Positions 30,488 to 39,940 of a stretch of 64,000 nucleotides of DNA are shown one piece after another. Positions within the stretch are counted from its first letter, which is position 1. Each line of letters begins with the position of its first letter. The DNA is from Gordonia spumicola (lineage in GTDB: Bacteria > Actinomycetota > Actinomycetes > Mycobacteriales > Mycobacteriaceae): positions 868,001 through 932,000 of the forward strand of contig NZ_BJOV01000005.1 in NCBI RefSeq assembly GCF_009932475.1. The letters are read 5' to 3'. Under the pieces are notes generated by a model. It had not been told where the DNA came from, did not search any database, and saw only the letters and a list, made by a program, of their open reading frames with translations. The position numbers were made by a program, and so were the translations under genes.

Positions 30488-32590
30488 GTGTCCGACAACG
30501 TCGCGTCCGCTGAACGAGTTCGTCTGCCCGAGATCGTGCGGGTTCCGGCGGGCACTACCGCGGGCGCAGCGATGCGAGACGCGGACCTCCCCGACGGCGT
30601 CGAACTGCCCAACAAGGGCCCGCAGGCGGTCGTCGTCGTCCGCGAGGCCGACGGAACGCTCCGCGACCTGTCGTGGGCGCCGTCCGCCGACACGCTCGTC
30701 GAGCCGGTCACCGCCGATTCGGAGGACGGACGCGCCGTCATCCGCCACTCGTGCGCGCACGTCCTCGCGCAGGCGGTGCAGGACCTGAACCCGAAGGCCA
30801 ACCTCGGGATCGGCCCGCCCGTCACCGACGGCTTCTACTACGACTTCCAGGTGGACGACCCGTTCACCCCCGAGGACCTCAAGGCCCTCGAGAAGCAGAT
30901 GAAGAAGATCATCAAGTCGGGTCAGAGGTTCTCGCGTCGCGTCTACGAGTCGAAGGATCAGGCGCGCGCCGAGCTCGCCGACGAGCCGTTCAAGCTGGAG
31001 CTGATCGACGACAAGGGCGCGGCCGACGACGCCGAGGTGATGGAGGTCGGCGGCGGCGAACTGACCGCCTACGACAACCTGAACCCGCGTACCGGTGAGA
31101 AGGTGTGGGGCGACCTGTGCCGCGGCCCGCACGTGCCGACCACCAAGTACATCGCCGCGTTCACGCTCACCCGCAGCTCCGCGGCCTACTGGCGCGGCGA
31201 TCAGAGCCTGGCCGACCTGCAGCGCGTGTACGGCACGGCGTGGGAGTCGACCGAGGCGATGGACGCCTATCTCGACCGGCTCGCCGAGGCCGAGAAGCGC
31301 GACCACCGCCGGCTCGGCAGCGAACTGGACCTGTTCAGCTTCCCCGACGAGCTCGGCTCGGGCCTGCCCGTCTTCCACCCGAAGGGCGGCATCATCCGCC
31401 GCGAGATGGAGGACTACTCGCGCGAGCAGCACGCCGCCGCGGGCTACGAGTTCGTCAACACGCCGCACGTCACCAAGAGCAACCTGTTCGAGGTGTCCGG
31501 TCACCTCGACTGGTACGCAGACGGCATGTTCCCCCCGATGCAGCTCGACGCCGAGCACAACGAGGACGGGACCGTCCGCAAGCCGGGCCAGGACTACTAC
31601 GTCAAGCCGATGAACTGCCCGATGCACAACCTGATCTACCGCTCGCGCGGACGCAGCTACCGGGAACTCCCTCTGCGCCTGTTCGAGTTCGGATCGGTGT
31701 ACCGCTACGAGAAGTCCGGCGTCATCCACGGCCTGACGCGCGCCCGCGGCTTCACGCAGGACGACGCCCACATCTTCTGCACGCAGGAGCAGATCGTCGA
31801 GGAACTGACCACGACGCTCAACTTCGTGCTGCAGCTGCTCAAGGACTACGGTCTCGACGACTTCTACCTCGAGCTGTCGACGAAGGACCCGAAGAAGTTC
31901 GTCGGAACCGACGAGGTGTGGGACGAGGCCACCGAGACGCTGCGCCAGGTCGGCGAGGCGTCCGGGCTCGAACTCGTCCCCGATCCGGAGGGTGCGGCGT
32001 TCTACGGTCCGAAGATCTCCGTGCAGGCGCGCGACGCGCTCGGTCGCACCTGGCAGATGTCGACGATCCAGCTCGACTTCAACCTGCCGGAGCGTTTTGA
32101 GCTGGAGTACACCGCCAACGACGGAACGAAGAAGCGGCCGGTCATGATCCACCGGGCGCTGTTCGGCTCCATCGAACGGTTCTTCGGCGTCCTCACCGAG
32201 CACTACGCGGGCGCGTTCCCGGTCTGGCTGTCGCCCGTCCAGGTGATGGGCATCCCGGTCGCCGAGGCGTTCGCTCCGCACCTGCAGGGCGTCGTCAAGC
32301 GACTGAAGGCCCGCCGCGTGCGCGCCGAGGTCGACCTGTCCGACGACCGCATGCAGAAGAAGATCCGCAACCACACCACCGCCAAGGTCCCGTTCATGCT
32401 GCTCGCAGGCGAACGCGATGTCGAAGCGGGAGCGATCAGCTTCCGCTTCCGCGACGGCACCCAGGTGAACGGTGTGCCGGTCGACGACGCGGTCGTCGCC
32501 ATCGACGAGTGGGAGGAGTCGCGCCGCAACGACTCGCCGACCGCCGAGACGATGACCGAACTCCTCGAGTTCGTCCGGAAGCGTCGATGA
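30488..32590 (+). CDS. thrS: threonyl-tRNA synthetase
   Basis: A 700-residue protein from GTG 30488 (GAGGAG before it). Order: TGS domain (1-65), the editing/SAD domain with [11 protein letters not shown] and CRGPH, then the class II core with motif 1 region (EFVNTPHV), zinc Cys in [15 protein letters not shown], motif 2 [15 protein letters not shown], motif 3 near [15 protein letters not shown], and the anticodon-binding domain (about 600-700) ending in VRKRR. It charges tRNA-Thr. Its stop overlaps the HIT gene start (ATGA), the first of five coupled genes. Confidence 0.97.
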   Translation: MSDNVASAERVRLPEIVRVPAGTTAGAAMRDADLPDGVELPNKGPQAVVVVREADGTLRDLSWAPSADTLVEPVTADSEDGRAVIRHSCAHVLAQAVQDLNPKANLGIGPPVTDGFYYDFQVDDPFTPEDLKALEKQMKKIIKSGQRFSRRVYESKDQARAELADEPFKLELIDDKGAADDAEVMEVGGGELTAYDNLNPRTGEKVWGDLCRGPHVPTTKYIAAFTLTRSSAAYWRGDQSLADLQRVYGTAWESTEAMDAYLDRLAEAEKRDHRRLGSELDLFSFPDELGSGLPVFHPKGGIIRREMEDYSREQHAAAGYEFVNTPHVTKSNLFEVSGHLDWYADGMFPPMQLDAEHNEDGTVRKPGQDYYVKPMNCPMHNLIYRSRGRSYRELPLRLFEFGSVYRYEKSGVIHGLTRARGFTQDDAHIFCTQEQIVEELTTTLNFVLQLLKDYGLDDFYLELSTKDPKKFVGTDEVWDEATETLRQVGEASGLELVPDPEGAAFYGPKISVQARDALGRTWQMSTIQLDFNLPERFELEYTANDGTKKRPVMIHRALFGSIERFFGVLTEHYAGAFPVWLSPVQVMGIPVAEAFAPHLQGVVKRLKARRVRAEVDLSDDRMQKKIRNHTTAKVPFMLLAGERDVEAGAISFRFRDGTQVNGVPVDDAVVAIDEWEESRRNDSPTAETMTELLEFVRKRR

Positions 32591-33144
32591 CCTCGCCGGA
32601 CAGCGCGATGGGCGGCGGGCTGGAACGGTTGTGGACGCCGCACCGGATGAGCTACATCACCGCCGAGGCGCCCAAGCGCGCCTCGGACGGCGGTGAACTG
32701 ACCGGTCACCCGTTCCTCGACATCCCGCGGATGACCGACGAGGACGGCCTGATCGTCGCTCGCGGCGAGACCGTGTACGCGGTGCTCAACCTGTACCCGT
32801 ACAACCCCGGACACTCGATGGTCGTGCCGTACCGGCAGGTCGCGGCGCTCGAAGACCTCACGGTCGACGAGTCGCGCGAGCTGATGGCGTTCACGCAGCA
32901 CATGATCGTGACGATCAAGTCGGTGTCGAACCCGGACGCGTTCAACGTCGGTCTCAACCTGGGGTCGGCGGCAGGCGGGTCGCTCTCGGAGCATCTGCAC
33001 CAGCACGTCGTCCCGCGCTGGGCGGGCGACGCCAACTTCATCACCGTCGTCGGCGACACCAAGGTGATGCCGCAACTGCTCGCGGACACGCGCGACCTGC
33101 TCGCGGCGAAATGGACCGAACTCGGGGGACCGGCCAGTGCTTAG
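32587..33144 (+). CDS. HIT-domain protein (AP4A phosphorylase type)
   Basis: A 185-residue protein. The histidine triad is [12 protein letters not shown] (H-x-H-x-H), and the N-terminal [19 protein letters not shown] is typical of the branch that includes Rv2613c, a diadenosine tetraphosphate phosphorylase. It would break down AP4A to ADP and ATP, and AP4A is a by-product of aminoacyl-tRNA synthetases, which fits its coupling to thrS. It starts within the thrS stop and overlaps pgsA by 8 bp. Confidence 0.92.
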   Translation: MTSPDSAMGGGLERLWTPHRMSYITAEAPKRASDGGELTGHPFLDIPRMTDEDGLIVARGETVYAVLNLYPYNPGHSMVVPYRQVAALEDLTVDESRELMAFTQHMIVTIKSVSNPDAFNVGLNLGSAAGGSLSEHLHQHVVPRWAGDANFITVVGDTKVMPQLLADTRDLLAAKWTELGGPASA

Positions 33145-33814
33145 CATCCTGGGTCGAGCGTCGGTGTCGAAGGTGACGCTGCCGATCGGCCGCGCGCTCA
33201 TCAAGACCGGTCTCACGCCGGACATCATGACGATCGCAGGCACCGTCGTCACCGTCGGAGCCTCGATCGCCCTGTTCTCGCAGGGCCACCTCTTCGCGGG
33301 CGCCCTCGTGACGTGGGCGTTCGTCATGTTCGACATGCTCGACGGCGCGATGGCCCGCGCGCGTGGGGGAGGGACCCGGTTCGGGTCGGTCCTCGACGCG
33401 ACATGCGACCGCATCGCCGACGGCGCGATCTTCAGCGGCCTCGCCTGGTGGGCGGCCGTCCATCAGCCGCACCGCCTGCTGCTGATCGCGACGCTGATCT
33501 GCCTGGTGACCTCGCAGGTCATCTCGTACGCGAAGGCGCGCGCCGAGGCCGCCGGGCTCAACGGCGACGGCGGCCTCATCGAGCGTCCGGACCGCCTGAT
33601 CATAGTGCTCGTCGGCGCCGGATTCACCGACATGCCGGGTCTGCACTGGACGTGGGCGATTCACGTCGCGATGTGGGTTCTCGCGGTCGCCAGCGTCATC
33701 ACCGTCGGCCAGCGCATGTGGTCGATCTACTGCTCGCCCGGCGCGCGGGACCTGATCCCGTCGGCCCCGGTGTCGGACGAAGCCGCGTCCGACGAACCCG
33801 CAGACGAGGGGTGA
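33137..33814 (+). CDS. pgsA: phosphatidylinositol phosphate synthase
   Basis: A 225-residue membrane protein with about six helices. The CDP-alcohol phosphotransferase signature is seen as FDMLDGAMARARGGGTRFGS then VLDATCDRIADG (D-G-x2-A-R...G-x3-D-x3-D). Position and neighbours match Rv2612c (PgsA1), which joins CDP-diacylglycerol and inositol 1-phosphate, the first step to PI and PIMs. The GTG start overlaps the HIT gene. The acidic C-terminus (SDEAASDEPADEG) is variable. Confidence 0.92.
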   Translation: MLSILGRASVSKVTLPIGRALIKTGLTPDIMTIAGTVVTVGASIALFSQGHLFAGALVTWAFVMFDMLDGAMARARGGGTRFGSVLDATCDRIADGAIFSGLAWWAAVHQPHRLLLIATLICLVTSQVISYAKARAEAAGLNGDGGLIERPDRLIIVLVGAGFTDMPGLHWTWAIHVAMWVLAVASVITVGQRMWSIYCSPGARDLIPSAPVSDEAASDEPADEG

Positions 33815-33818
33815 GTCG

Positions 33819-34742
33819 ATGCTGAACTCGTTGAGCGCGATGGCAGCCGACCTCGGCTACCGAGCGGGGTGGGCCGCGGTGAAGTACGCGCCGGAGTCGG
33901 TGGCCCGCACGCTGTTCGACGCGGGCGGCACCCTCGCGGGTCGCCGGAACGGTGGACCGGAGCAACTCCGCAAGAACCTCGCCCGCGTCATCGGCACCAC
34001 GCCCGCCGAGGTGCCCGATTCGCTGATCGAGGAGTCGATGCGTTCGTACGCGCGGTACTGGCGGGAGGCGTTCCGGCTGCCCACCACGGACCCGGCCGAC
34101 ATCGTCGCGAGCGTCGAGATGTCCGATCATGACCGCGAGGTGCTCGACGAAGTGCTGGGCACCGGCCGGGGCGTCGTCATGGCCCTGCCGCATTCGGGGA
34201 ACTGGGACGTCTGCGGTGTGTGGCTCGTCGACCACTACGGCCAGTTCTCGACTGTCGCCGAGCGCCTGGAGCCGGAGTCGTTGTTCGATCAGTTCGTCGC
34301 GTACCGGGAGACGCTCGGCTTCGAGGTGTTCCCGTTGACCGGCGGGCAGCAGCCGCCGTTCCCGATCCTCGCCGACCGTCTCCGCGCGGGTGGCGTGGTG
34401 TGCCTGATGGCCGACCGCGACCTCACCGCGCACGGAGTCCCGGTGACCCTGTTCGGTGAGCGCACCCGCATCCCCGCAGGCTCGGCGAAGCTCGCCATCG
34501 AGACCGGGGCCACCCTGCTGGCCGTGCACCACAGCTACACGGGGCCGACCACGTCGCGCATCCGCTGCGGCACCGTCATCGACACCGAGGGCGGCGTGCA
34601 GGCGACGGCGCAGCGCCTGGCCGACGCGTTCACGCGCGACATCGCGACCGCACCGGCCGACTGGCACATGCTGCAGCCGCTGTGGGAGGCCGACTGGTCG
34701 CGGGCACGGCGCGAACGGCTCGGTCTGGACCCGCAGCCGTGA
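33819..34742 (+). CDS. patA: phosphatidylinositol mannoside acyltransferase
   Basis: A 307-residue protein of the LpxL/HtrB-like acyltransferase fold. The catalytic H-x4-D is in ALPHSGNWDVCGVW (about 125-138), and LMADRDLTAHGVPVTLFGE and RIPAGSAKLAIETGA are conserved acyl-acceptor loop segments. It corresponds to Rv2611c, which palmitoylates the 2-linked mannose of PIM1/PIM2 on the cytoplasmic face. It starts 4 bp after pgsA and overlaps pimA by 4 bp (GTGA). Confidence 0.92.
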   Translation: MLNSLSAMAADLGYRAGWAAVKYAPESVARTLFDAGGTLAGRRNGGPEQLRKNLARVIGTTPAEVPDSLIEESMRSYARYWREAFRLPTTDPADIVASVEMSDHDREVLDEVLGTGRGVVMALPHSGNWDVCGVWLVDHYGQFSTVAERLEPESLFDQFVAYRETLGFEVFPLTGGQQPPFPILADRLRAGGVVCLMADRDLTAHGVPVTLFGERTRIPAGSAKLAIETGATLLAVHHSYTGPTTSRIRCGTVIDTEGGVQATAQRLADAFTRDIATAPADWHMLQPLWEADWSRARRERLGLDPQP

Positions 34743-35863
34743 AGATCGGCATGATCTGCCCGTACTCGTTCGACGTCCCGGGCGGCGTGCAGGCGCACGT
34801 CGTCGAACTGGCCGAGGTGTTCATCGGTCGCGGTCACGACGTGCGGGTGCTCGCGCCCGCGGGCCCCGACGTCGAACTGCCGTCGTACGTCGACTCGGCC
34901 GGACCGGCCCTCGGCATCCCCTACAACGGCTCCGTGTCGCGGGTGTCGTTCTCGCCCAAGGCGATGCAGATCCTCCGACGCTGGATCGCGGTGAACGAGT
35001 TCGACGTCCTGCACGTCCACGAGCCGAACGCGCCGAGCCTGTCGATGCTGTCGCTGATGGTCGCGACCGGGCCGATCGTCACGACCTTCCACACCGCGAC
35101 GACGAAGTCGGTGTGGCTGACGGTCTTCGACTCCATGCTCCGTCAGTTCCGGGAGCGGATCCGCGGCAAGATCGCCGTCTCCGAGCTGGCTCGCCGATGG
35201 CAGATGGAGTCGCTCGGCAACGACGCGATCGAGATCCCCAACGGGGTCGACGTCGCGTCGTTCGCTCGGGTCGAGCCGCTCGACGGGTATCCCCGTGCGG
35301 GCAGGACCGTGATGTTCCTCGGCCGCTACGACGAGCCGCGCAAGGGCATCGACATCCTGATGCGCGCGCTGCCGACGATCGTCGCGGAGTTCCCCGACGT
35401 CACCGTCCTCGTCGTCGGAGGAGGCAACGAGAAGGCGCTGGTGAAACGGGCGGGGGAACTCGCGAAGCACCTCACGTTCCTCGGCATGGTCGACGACGAG
35501 ACCAAGGCGAGGGCTCTGCGCAGCGCCGACGTGTATGTGGCGCCGAACCTGGGCGGCGAGAGCTTCGGCATCGTCCTCGTCGAGGCGATGGCGGCGGGCG
35601 CGGCCGTCGTCGCCAGTGATCTCGTCGCCTTCTATCGCGTTCTCGACGGAGGCTCGGCCGGCTGCCTGGTGTCGACGGGGTCGCCGACGGCGCTCGCCGA
35701 CCAGGTGAACGCGCTCCTGCGCGACGACGAGTTGCGCGCGGGCTACGTCGACCGGGCCAGAGCACGCGCCGACATGTACGACTGGTCGCGCGTCGCCGAT
35801 CAGATCCAACGCGTGTACGACACGGTGACCCACGGTGCGGGCCCCGTCGTCGTGTCGGATTGA
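34739..35863 (+). CDS. pimA: phosphatidylinositol alpha-mannosyltransferase PimA
   Basis: A 374-residue GT4 glycosyltransferase from GTG 34739. KIGMICPYSFDVPGGVQAHV contains the N-terminal Gly-rich acceptor loop. The catalytic region includes a conserved His in VTTFHTATTKS. The GDP-mannose site has FLGRYDEPRKGIDIL, and GGESFGIVLVEAMAAGAAVV is the E-x7-E motif. It adds the first mannose to PI. Gene order pgsA-patA-pimA is the conserved PIM cluster (Rv2612c-Rv2610c). Confidence 0.95.
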   Translation: MKIGMICPYSFDVPGGVQAHVVELAEVFIGRGHDVRVLAPAGPDVELPSYVDSAGPALGIPYNGSVSRVSFSPKAMQILRRWIAVNEFDVLHVHEPNAPSLSMLSLMVATGPIVTTFHTATTKSVWLTVFDSMLRQFRERIRGKIAVSELARRWQMESLGNDAIEIPNGVDVASFARVEPLDGYPRAGRTVMFLGRYDEPRKGIDILMRALPTIVAEFPDVTVLVVGGGNEKALVKRAGELAKHLTFLGMVDDETKARALRSADVYVAPNLGGESFGIVLVEAMAAGAAVVASDLVAFYRVLDGGSAGCLVSTGSPTALADQVNALLRDDELRAGYVDRARARADMYDWSRVADQIQRVYDTVTHGAGPVVVSD

Positions 35864-35867
35864 GGAG

Positions 35868-36407
35868 ATGATGGATCACACCACCGTCGTCGGCGACCTC
35901 ACGGTCGCGACGCTGCTGACCGGCGTCGGTGTCGCGGCCGGAGTTCTGCTCATCGTGGGTCTTATCTGGTTCGCGATCCTGTCGTCGACGCGCGCGTCCC
36001 GTCTCCGGCGTCTCGACGTCCGGGTGGAGCTGGCCCGCGGAGCCCTCGTCCACGCGCTCGACCGGCGGGCCGCGATCGCCTCCGATCTCGCCGACATCGT
36101 CGCCGACGAGCAGCGTGCGCACGCCGTTCGGATCACCGCGACCGTCGTCCGGTCCGCGGGACTCGCGGACCGAGAACGCGACGAGAACGTGCTGTCCGCG
36201 GCGATCGCGCAGGTCGACGCCGGTCCGTGCCGTGACGACCTCGTCGACGCGCAGACCAGGGTGACGATCGCTCGCCGCTTCTACAACGACGCGGTCCGCG
36301 ACGCCAGGGCGTTGCGCGGCAGGCGCATGGTCCGCTGGCTGCGGCTCGGCCCGTCGACGCCGCGTCCGGACTACTTCGAGATCGCCGAACGCGTCACACC
36401 TGCCTGA
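35868..36407 (+). CDS. LemA-like membrane protein
   Basis: About 179 residues; ATG 35868 and ATG 35871 are adjacent and follow GAGGAG. One N-terminal membrane helix ([20 protein letters not shown]) is followed by an alpha-helical domain with [20 protein letters not shown] and [20 protein letters not shown] and the ending PRPDYFEI. This resembles the C-terminus of LemA proteins (RrYN-V-dyN...Pf/yF). It lies 5 bp after pimA, at the place of Rv2609c. No NUDIX domain is present here. Role unknown. Confidence 0.6.
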   Translation: MMDHTTVVGDLTVATLLTGVGVAAGVLLIVGLIWFAILSSTRASRLRRLDVRVELARGALVHALDRRAAIASDLADIVADEQRAHAVRITATVVRSAGLADRERDENVLSAAIAQVDAGPCRDDLVDAQTRVTIARRFYNDAVRDARALRGRRMVRWLRLGPSTPRPDYFEIAERVTPA

Positions 36408-36484
36408 CCCGCCGTTGGGCGAGGCCGGGGGCATCGGGTTTACTTGTGGGGTCTTTTGCACCCCACACTTCAGGAGCACCGCAC

Positions 36485-37390
36485 GTGACCACCGATCCTC
36501 AGAACGCCACGGCAACCGGTACGGCTCGCGTCAAGCGCGGCATGGCGGAGATGCTGAAGGGCGGCGTGATCATGGACGTGGTCACGCCCGAGCAGGCGAA
36601 GATCGCCGAGGACGCGGGCGCCGTCGCCGTCATGGCGCTCGAACGCGTTCCCGCCGACATCCGCGCCCAGGGCGGCGTGTCGCGGATGAGCGACCCCGAC
36701 ATGATCGACGGCATCATCGAGGCCGTCTCCATCCCCGTCATGGCGAAGGCCCGCATCGGCCACTTCGTCGAGGCGCAGATCCTGCAGAGCCTCGGCGTCG
36801 ACTACATCGACGAGTCAGAGGTCCTGACTCCCGCCGACTACGACAACCACATCGACAAGTTCGCGTTCACCGTGCCCTTCGTCTGCGGCGCGACCAACCT
36901 CGGCGAGGCGCTGCGTCGCATCAACGAGGGCGCGGCGATGATCCGGTCGAAGGGTGAGGCTGGCACCGGCGACGTCTCGAACGCCACCACGCACATGCGC
37001 AAGATCCGCCAGGAGATCCGCCGCCTCACCTCGCTGCCCGAGGACGAGCTGTACGTGGCGGCCAAGGAGCTGCAGGCGCCGTACGACCTGGTCGTCGAGG
37101 TCGCCAAGGCGGGCAAGCTGCCCGTCACCCTGTTCACCGCGGGCGGCATCGCGACCCCGGCCGACGCGGCGATGATGATGCAGCTCGGCGCCGAGGGCGT
37201 GTTCGTCGGCTCCGGCATCTTCAAGTCGGGCAACCCCGCCGAGCGCGCGGCGGCCATCGTGAAGGCCACCACCTTCCACGACGACCCCGACGTCCTCGCC
37301 AACGTCTCGCGCGGTCTCGGCGAGGCGATGGTCGGCATCAACGTCGACGACATCCCGCAGCCTCACCGACTCGCCGAGCGCGGTTGGTGA
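36485..37390 (+). CDS. pdxS: pyridoxal 5'-phosphate synthase, PdxS subunit
   Basis: A 301-residue TIM barrel from GTG 36485 (AGGAG 8 nt before). Signature segments are [40 protein letters not shown] (catalytic Lys is in [11 protein letters not shown]) and [20 protein letters not shown]. It makes PLP from ribose 5-phosphate, glyceraldehyde 3-phosphate and ammonia delivered by PdxT. Unlike M. tuberculosis, where pdxS-tesB-pdxT are contiguous, pdxT here is 5.4 kb away with other genes between. A terminator follows. Confidence 0.97.
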   Translation: MTTDPQNATATGTARVKRGMAEMLKGGVIMDVVTPEQAKIAEDAGAVAVMALERVPADIRAQGGVSRMSDPDMIDGIIEAVSIPVMAKARIGHFVEAQILQSLGVDYIDESEVLTPADYDNHIDKFAFTVPFVCGATNLGEALRRINEGAAMIRSKGEAGTGDVSNATTHMRKIRQEIRRLTSLPEDELYVAAKELQAPYDLVVEVAKAGKLPVTLFTAGGIATPADAAMMMQLGAEGVFVGSGIFKSGNPAERAAAIVKATTFHDDPDVLANVSRGLGEAMVGINVDDIPQPHRLAERGW

Positions 37391-37412
37391 TCGCAGGCGT
37401 CCACACCGTGCC

Positions 37413-37441
37413 GAGCGGCCCCGCGTGATGCGGGGCCGCTC
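37413..37441 (+). terminator. terminator of pdxS
   Basis: A perfect 12-bp stem GAGCGGCCCCGC with a 5-nt loop, 22 bp after the stop. Confidence 0.85.
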
Positions 37442-37591
37442 GTCTCGTTTCGGGGCGCGGCCCGGCGCAACACGTACAACCACTGACCGACGTCGCGCGG
37501 CACTCCTCGACTAGTCTCTTAAGGGTGCGCACAGGTTCGCCGGTGTGCATCGCACACGTCCCGTGACATCGGGGCCCGGAGAGAGGTGAGC

Positions 37592-38377
37592 ATGGACGAC
37601 TCCGTCATCCTGCGTGACGAGGCGCAGACCGGTCGGGACACGGTCGGCGACCTGACGATCGACTGGTCGGTGGTGTGCCACGTCGGCCGTGTCCGCGAGG
37701 CCAATGAGGACGCCGCGCTCGCCCAGCCCGGCCGCTATCTGGTGGCGGACGGCATGGGCGGTCACGACAGCGGCGAGCTCGCCAGTGAGGCCGCCCTCGT
37801 CACCCTCAACGAGGCGCCCGTCGGCGAACCGTTCGACGAGACCCGCAAGGCGATCGCGTCACTGCTCGCCGACGCGCAGGAGAAGATCGGGGAGTTCGGC
37901 TCCGACACCGGACGTCGAGCGGGAACGACGACGACCGGCGTCATCCTCGCCGAGGGCGACGACGGCCCGGCGTGGGTCGCGTTCAACATCGGCGACTCCC
38001 GCACCTACCTGTACTCGCAGTCGGAGCTGACGCAGGTCAGCGTCGACCATTCGCAGGTCCAGGAGCTCGTCACCGCCGGTTACCTGACCCCCGAGCAGGC
38101 TCGGGTCGACTCGCGGCGCAATGTGATCACGCGCGCGCTCGGCGCTGGCATGACCGAACCCCTCGCCGACTACTTCGCGTTCGCGGCCGTGCCGGGCGAC
38201 ATCGTGCTGATGTGCTCGGACGGCCTGGACGGCGAGTTGGAGGACGCCGAGATCGCGTCGATCGTGACCGGGGCCGACGGCGACGTCGAGCTCGCGGCCG
38301 CTGCCCTGGTCGAAGCCGCCCTGGAGAAGGGCGCGCACGACAACGTCACCGTGGTCGCGGTGACCGTGTCCCGGTGA
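37592..38377 (+). CDS. PP2C-family serine/threonine phosphatase
   Basis: A 261-residue protein from ATG 37592; GTG 37586 is possible (ribosome site GAGAGAGG favours the ATG). PPM motifs: VREANEDAALAQ, VADGMGGHDSGELAS (metal Asp, Gly), RAGTTTTGVIL, FNIGDSRTYLY, and VLMCSDGLDGEL near the C-terminus. It removes phosphate from Ser/Thr, acting against Ser/Thr kinases of the PknB type. It overlaps the FHA gene by 4 bp (GTGA), so the two are translated together. No membrane segment. Confidence 0.92.
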   Translation: MDDSVILRDEAQTGRDTVGDLTIDWSVVCHVGRVREANEDAALAQPGRYLVADGMGGHDSGELASEAALVTLNEAPVGEPFDETRKAIASLLADAQEKIGEFGSDTGRRAGTTTTGVILAEGDDGPAWVAFNIGDSRTYLYSQSELTQVSVDHSQVQELVTAGYLTPEQARVDSRRNVITRALGAGMTEPLADYFAFAAVPGDIVLMCSDGLDGELEDAEIASIVTGADGDVELAAAALVEAALEKGAHDNVTVVAVTVSR

Positions 38378-39123
38378 CCTTCGCCGGACCGACGAACGCA
38401 GGCCACGGGGGCAACAACGCGACGTTCGTCGAATTCTGCGGTGAACGGTTCCCGGTGGTGCCCGGACAGCCGTTCTACATCGGACGCGAAGCGACGCTGA
38501 CCGTCGACGACAACCCGTACCTGCACCGGCGCTTCCTGCTGCTGCACGACGAGAACGGCATGTGGTGGCTCACCAATCTGGGCACCCACCTGACGGCGAC
38601 GGTCACCGCGGCCGACCTCGGTTTCACCGCCATGCTCGGCCCCGGTGCACGCATGCCGCTCGTCTTCGGCCGCACCAGTGTGGTGTTCAGCGCCGGACCC
38701 ACCACCTATGAGGTGCAGGTCCAGGCCGGCACACCCGCGCCGTCCCTGCCGCCGACCACGTCGCCGGGCAACGGCGACACCACGCGCGGGGTCCCCAACT
38801 TCACCGAGAGCCAGAAACTGGCCGTCCTGGTCCTCGCGGAGGCGATCCTGCGCCGTGACGGCACCGGCGTCAGCGCGTTGCCCAGTTCCGCGCAGGCGGC
38901 CGCACGCCTGGGCTGGTCGCTGACCAAGTTCAACCGGAAGCTCGACAACGTCTGCGACAAGCTCGACCTGATCGGCGTCGCCGGGATGCGTGCGGGCGGC
39001 GGCAAGCTAGCGTCCAACCGCAGGCTCAAGCTCGTCGAGTTCGCGCTGTCGACGGGACTGGTGTCCCGCGACGATCTGCCGATGCTCGACGCCGAGCACG
39101 CCCGCAACGTCGCAGGCGGTTAG
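38374..39123 (+). CDS. FHA-domain protein with C-terminal HTH-like region
   Basis: A 249-residue protein from GTG 38374, coupled to the PP2C gene. The N-terminal FHA domain (about 20-115) shows FYIGREATLTVDDNPYLHRR and WWLTNLGTHL, the phosphothreonine-binding loops. A Pro/Thr linker leads to a helical C-terminal part (FTESQKLAVLVLAEAILRRD to SLTKFNRKLDNVCDKL) that resembles a DNA-binding sigma/winged-helix region. It looks like a regulator whose phospho-peptide binding is set by Ser/Thr kinases and the adjacent phosphatase. DNA binding is inference. Confidence 0.75.
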   Translation: MTFAGPTNAGHGGNNATFVEFCGERFPVVPGQPFYIGREATLTVDDNPYLHRRFLLLHDENGMWWLTNLGTHLTATVTAADLGFTAMLGPGARMPLVFGRTSVVFSAGPTTYEVQVQAGTPAPSLPPTTSPGNGDTTRGVPNFTESQKLAVLVLAEAILRRDGTGVSALPSSAQAAARLGWSLTKFNRKLDNVCDKLDLIGVAGMRAGGGKLASNRRLKLVEFALSTGLVSRDDLPMLDAEHARNVAGG

Positions 39124-39407
39124 CCTTCCCGCGACCGCGCCCGGTGTCGACACGGCCCTGCGCTATCGCTCCTGGTCGGCTCAACCACCGGGGCAAGGAA
39201 GTGGTCGCGCACGCTCGGGGGTCGGGAGGGGACGCGAATGCCGTGGGTGGTGGGTAGTCGATGGGGGAGTCGGCGAAAAACATCATCTGACCTGCTGTGA
39301 TGGCATGGGTAGTTCTCCCCATCGCGTTCTGTGGATCACACCCATAACGTTCTTCTCAACAGCCCGGGCGAACTCCTCGCCGCCGGCGCCGAGGAAGGGA
39401 CAACACC

Positions 39408-39875
39408 ATGACCGTCACCACGATCCGCACCGCGAACACCTTCGCATCCGTCTCGGCGCCCGCCCGCTCGGCGACGGCGGAGCAGCGTCGCCGGGACGCC
39501 CTCGCCCGACTCTCGGCCCGCGTGATGCCGCTTCCCGGCCGCCCGGTCTACGTTGAAGGCTCGGCCGCACGCCGGGGATACGTCGAGGCCGCGGCCGCTC
39601 GTCGCATGCCGACGCTCGCGCCCGTCGAGCCGGTCGCACCCGAACTGCCCCGCCCGGCGCTGACCGACCGTGAGGTCGAGGTCCTGCGCACCTGGTTGAT
39701 GGTCGACTCCAAGCCCGCCTGCGGCCAGGAGCTCCACATCTCGCTCGGCACCGTCAACACGCACCTCACCCGCATCCGCGCCAAGTACGCCGAGATCGGC
39801 CGCCCCGCGTCCACCAAGGCAGCCCTCGTCGCCCGCGCGATCCAGGACGACATCATCGACATCGAAGAGCTCTGA
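39408..39875 (+). CDS. small LuxR-type (GerE) HTH regulator, copy 1
   Basis: A 155-residue protein from ATG 39408. The C-terminal half is a LuxR/NarL HTH: LTDREVEVLRTWLMVDSK, then ISLGTVNTHLTRIRAKYAE and ALVARAIQDD. The N-terminal 85 residues are Ala/Arg/Pro-rich without a receiver or ligand domain. It is clearly related to the 88-residue protein at 50490-50756. The lack of a sensor domain suggests it is controlled by its own level or by partners. About 284 bp of non-coding DNA precede it. Confidence 0.8.
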   Translation: MTVTTIRTANTFASVSAPARSATAEQRRRDALARLSARVMPLPGRPVYVEGSAARRGYVEAAAARRMPTLAPVEPVAPELPRPALTDREVEVLRTWLMVDSKPACGQELHISLGTVNTHLTRIRAKYAEIGRPASTKAALVARAIQDDIIDIEEL

Positions 39876-39877
39876 CC

Positions 39878-39940
39878 CTCTCGACTGCGCTCGAGGATCC
39901 GGAACGGCTCGAGGATCCGGGAACGGCTCGAGGAGCCGGG
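39878..39940 (+). repeat. dispersed TCTCGACTGCGCTCGA repeat, copy 3
   Basis: CTCTCGACTGCGCTCGAGGA is followed by three tandem units of the form GGCTCGAGGATCCGGGAAC with changes. It lies between two convergent genes, like copy 2 at 14953. Confidence 0.6.
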
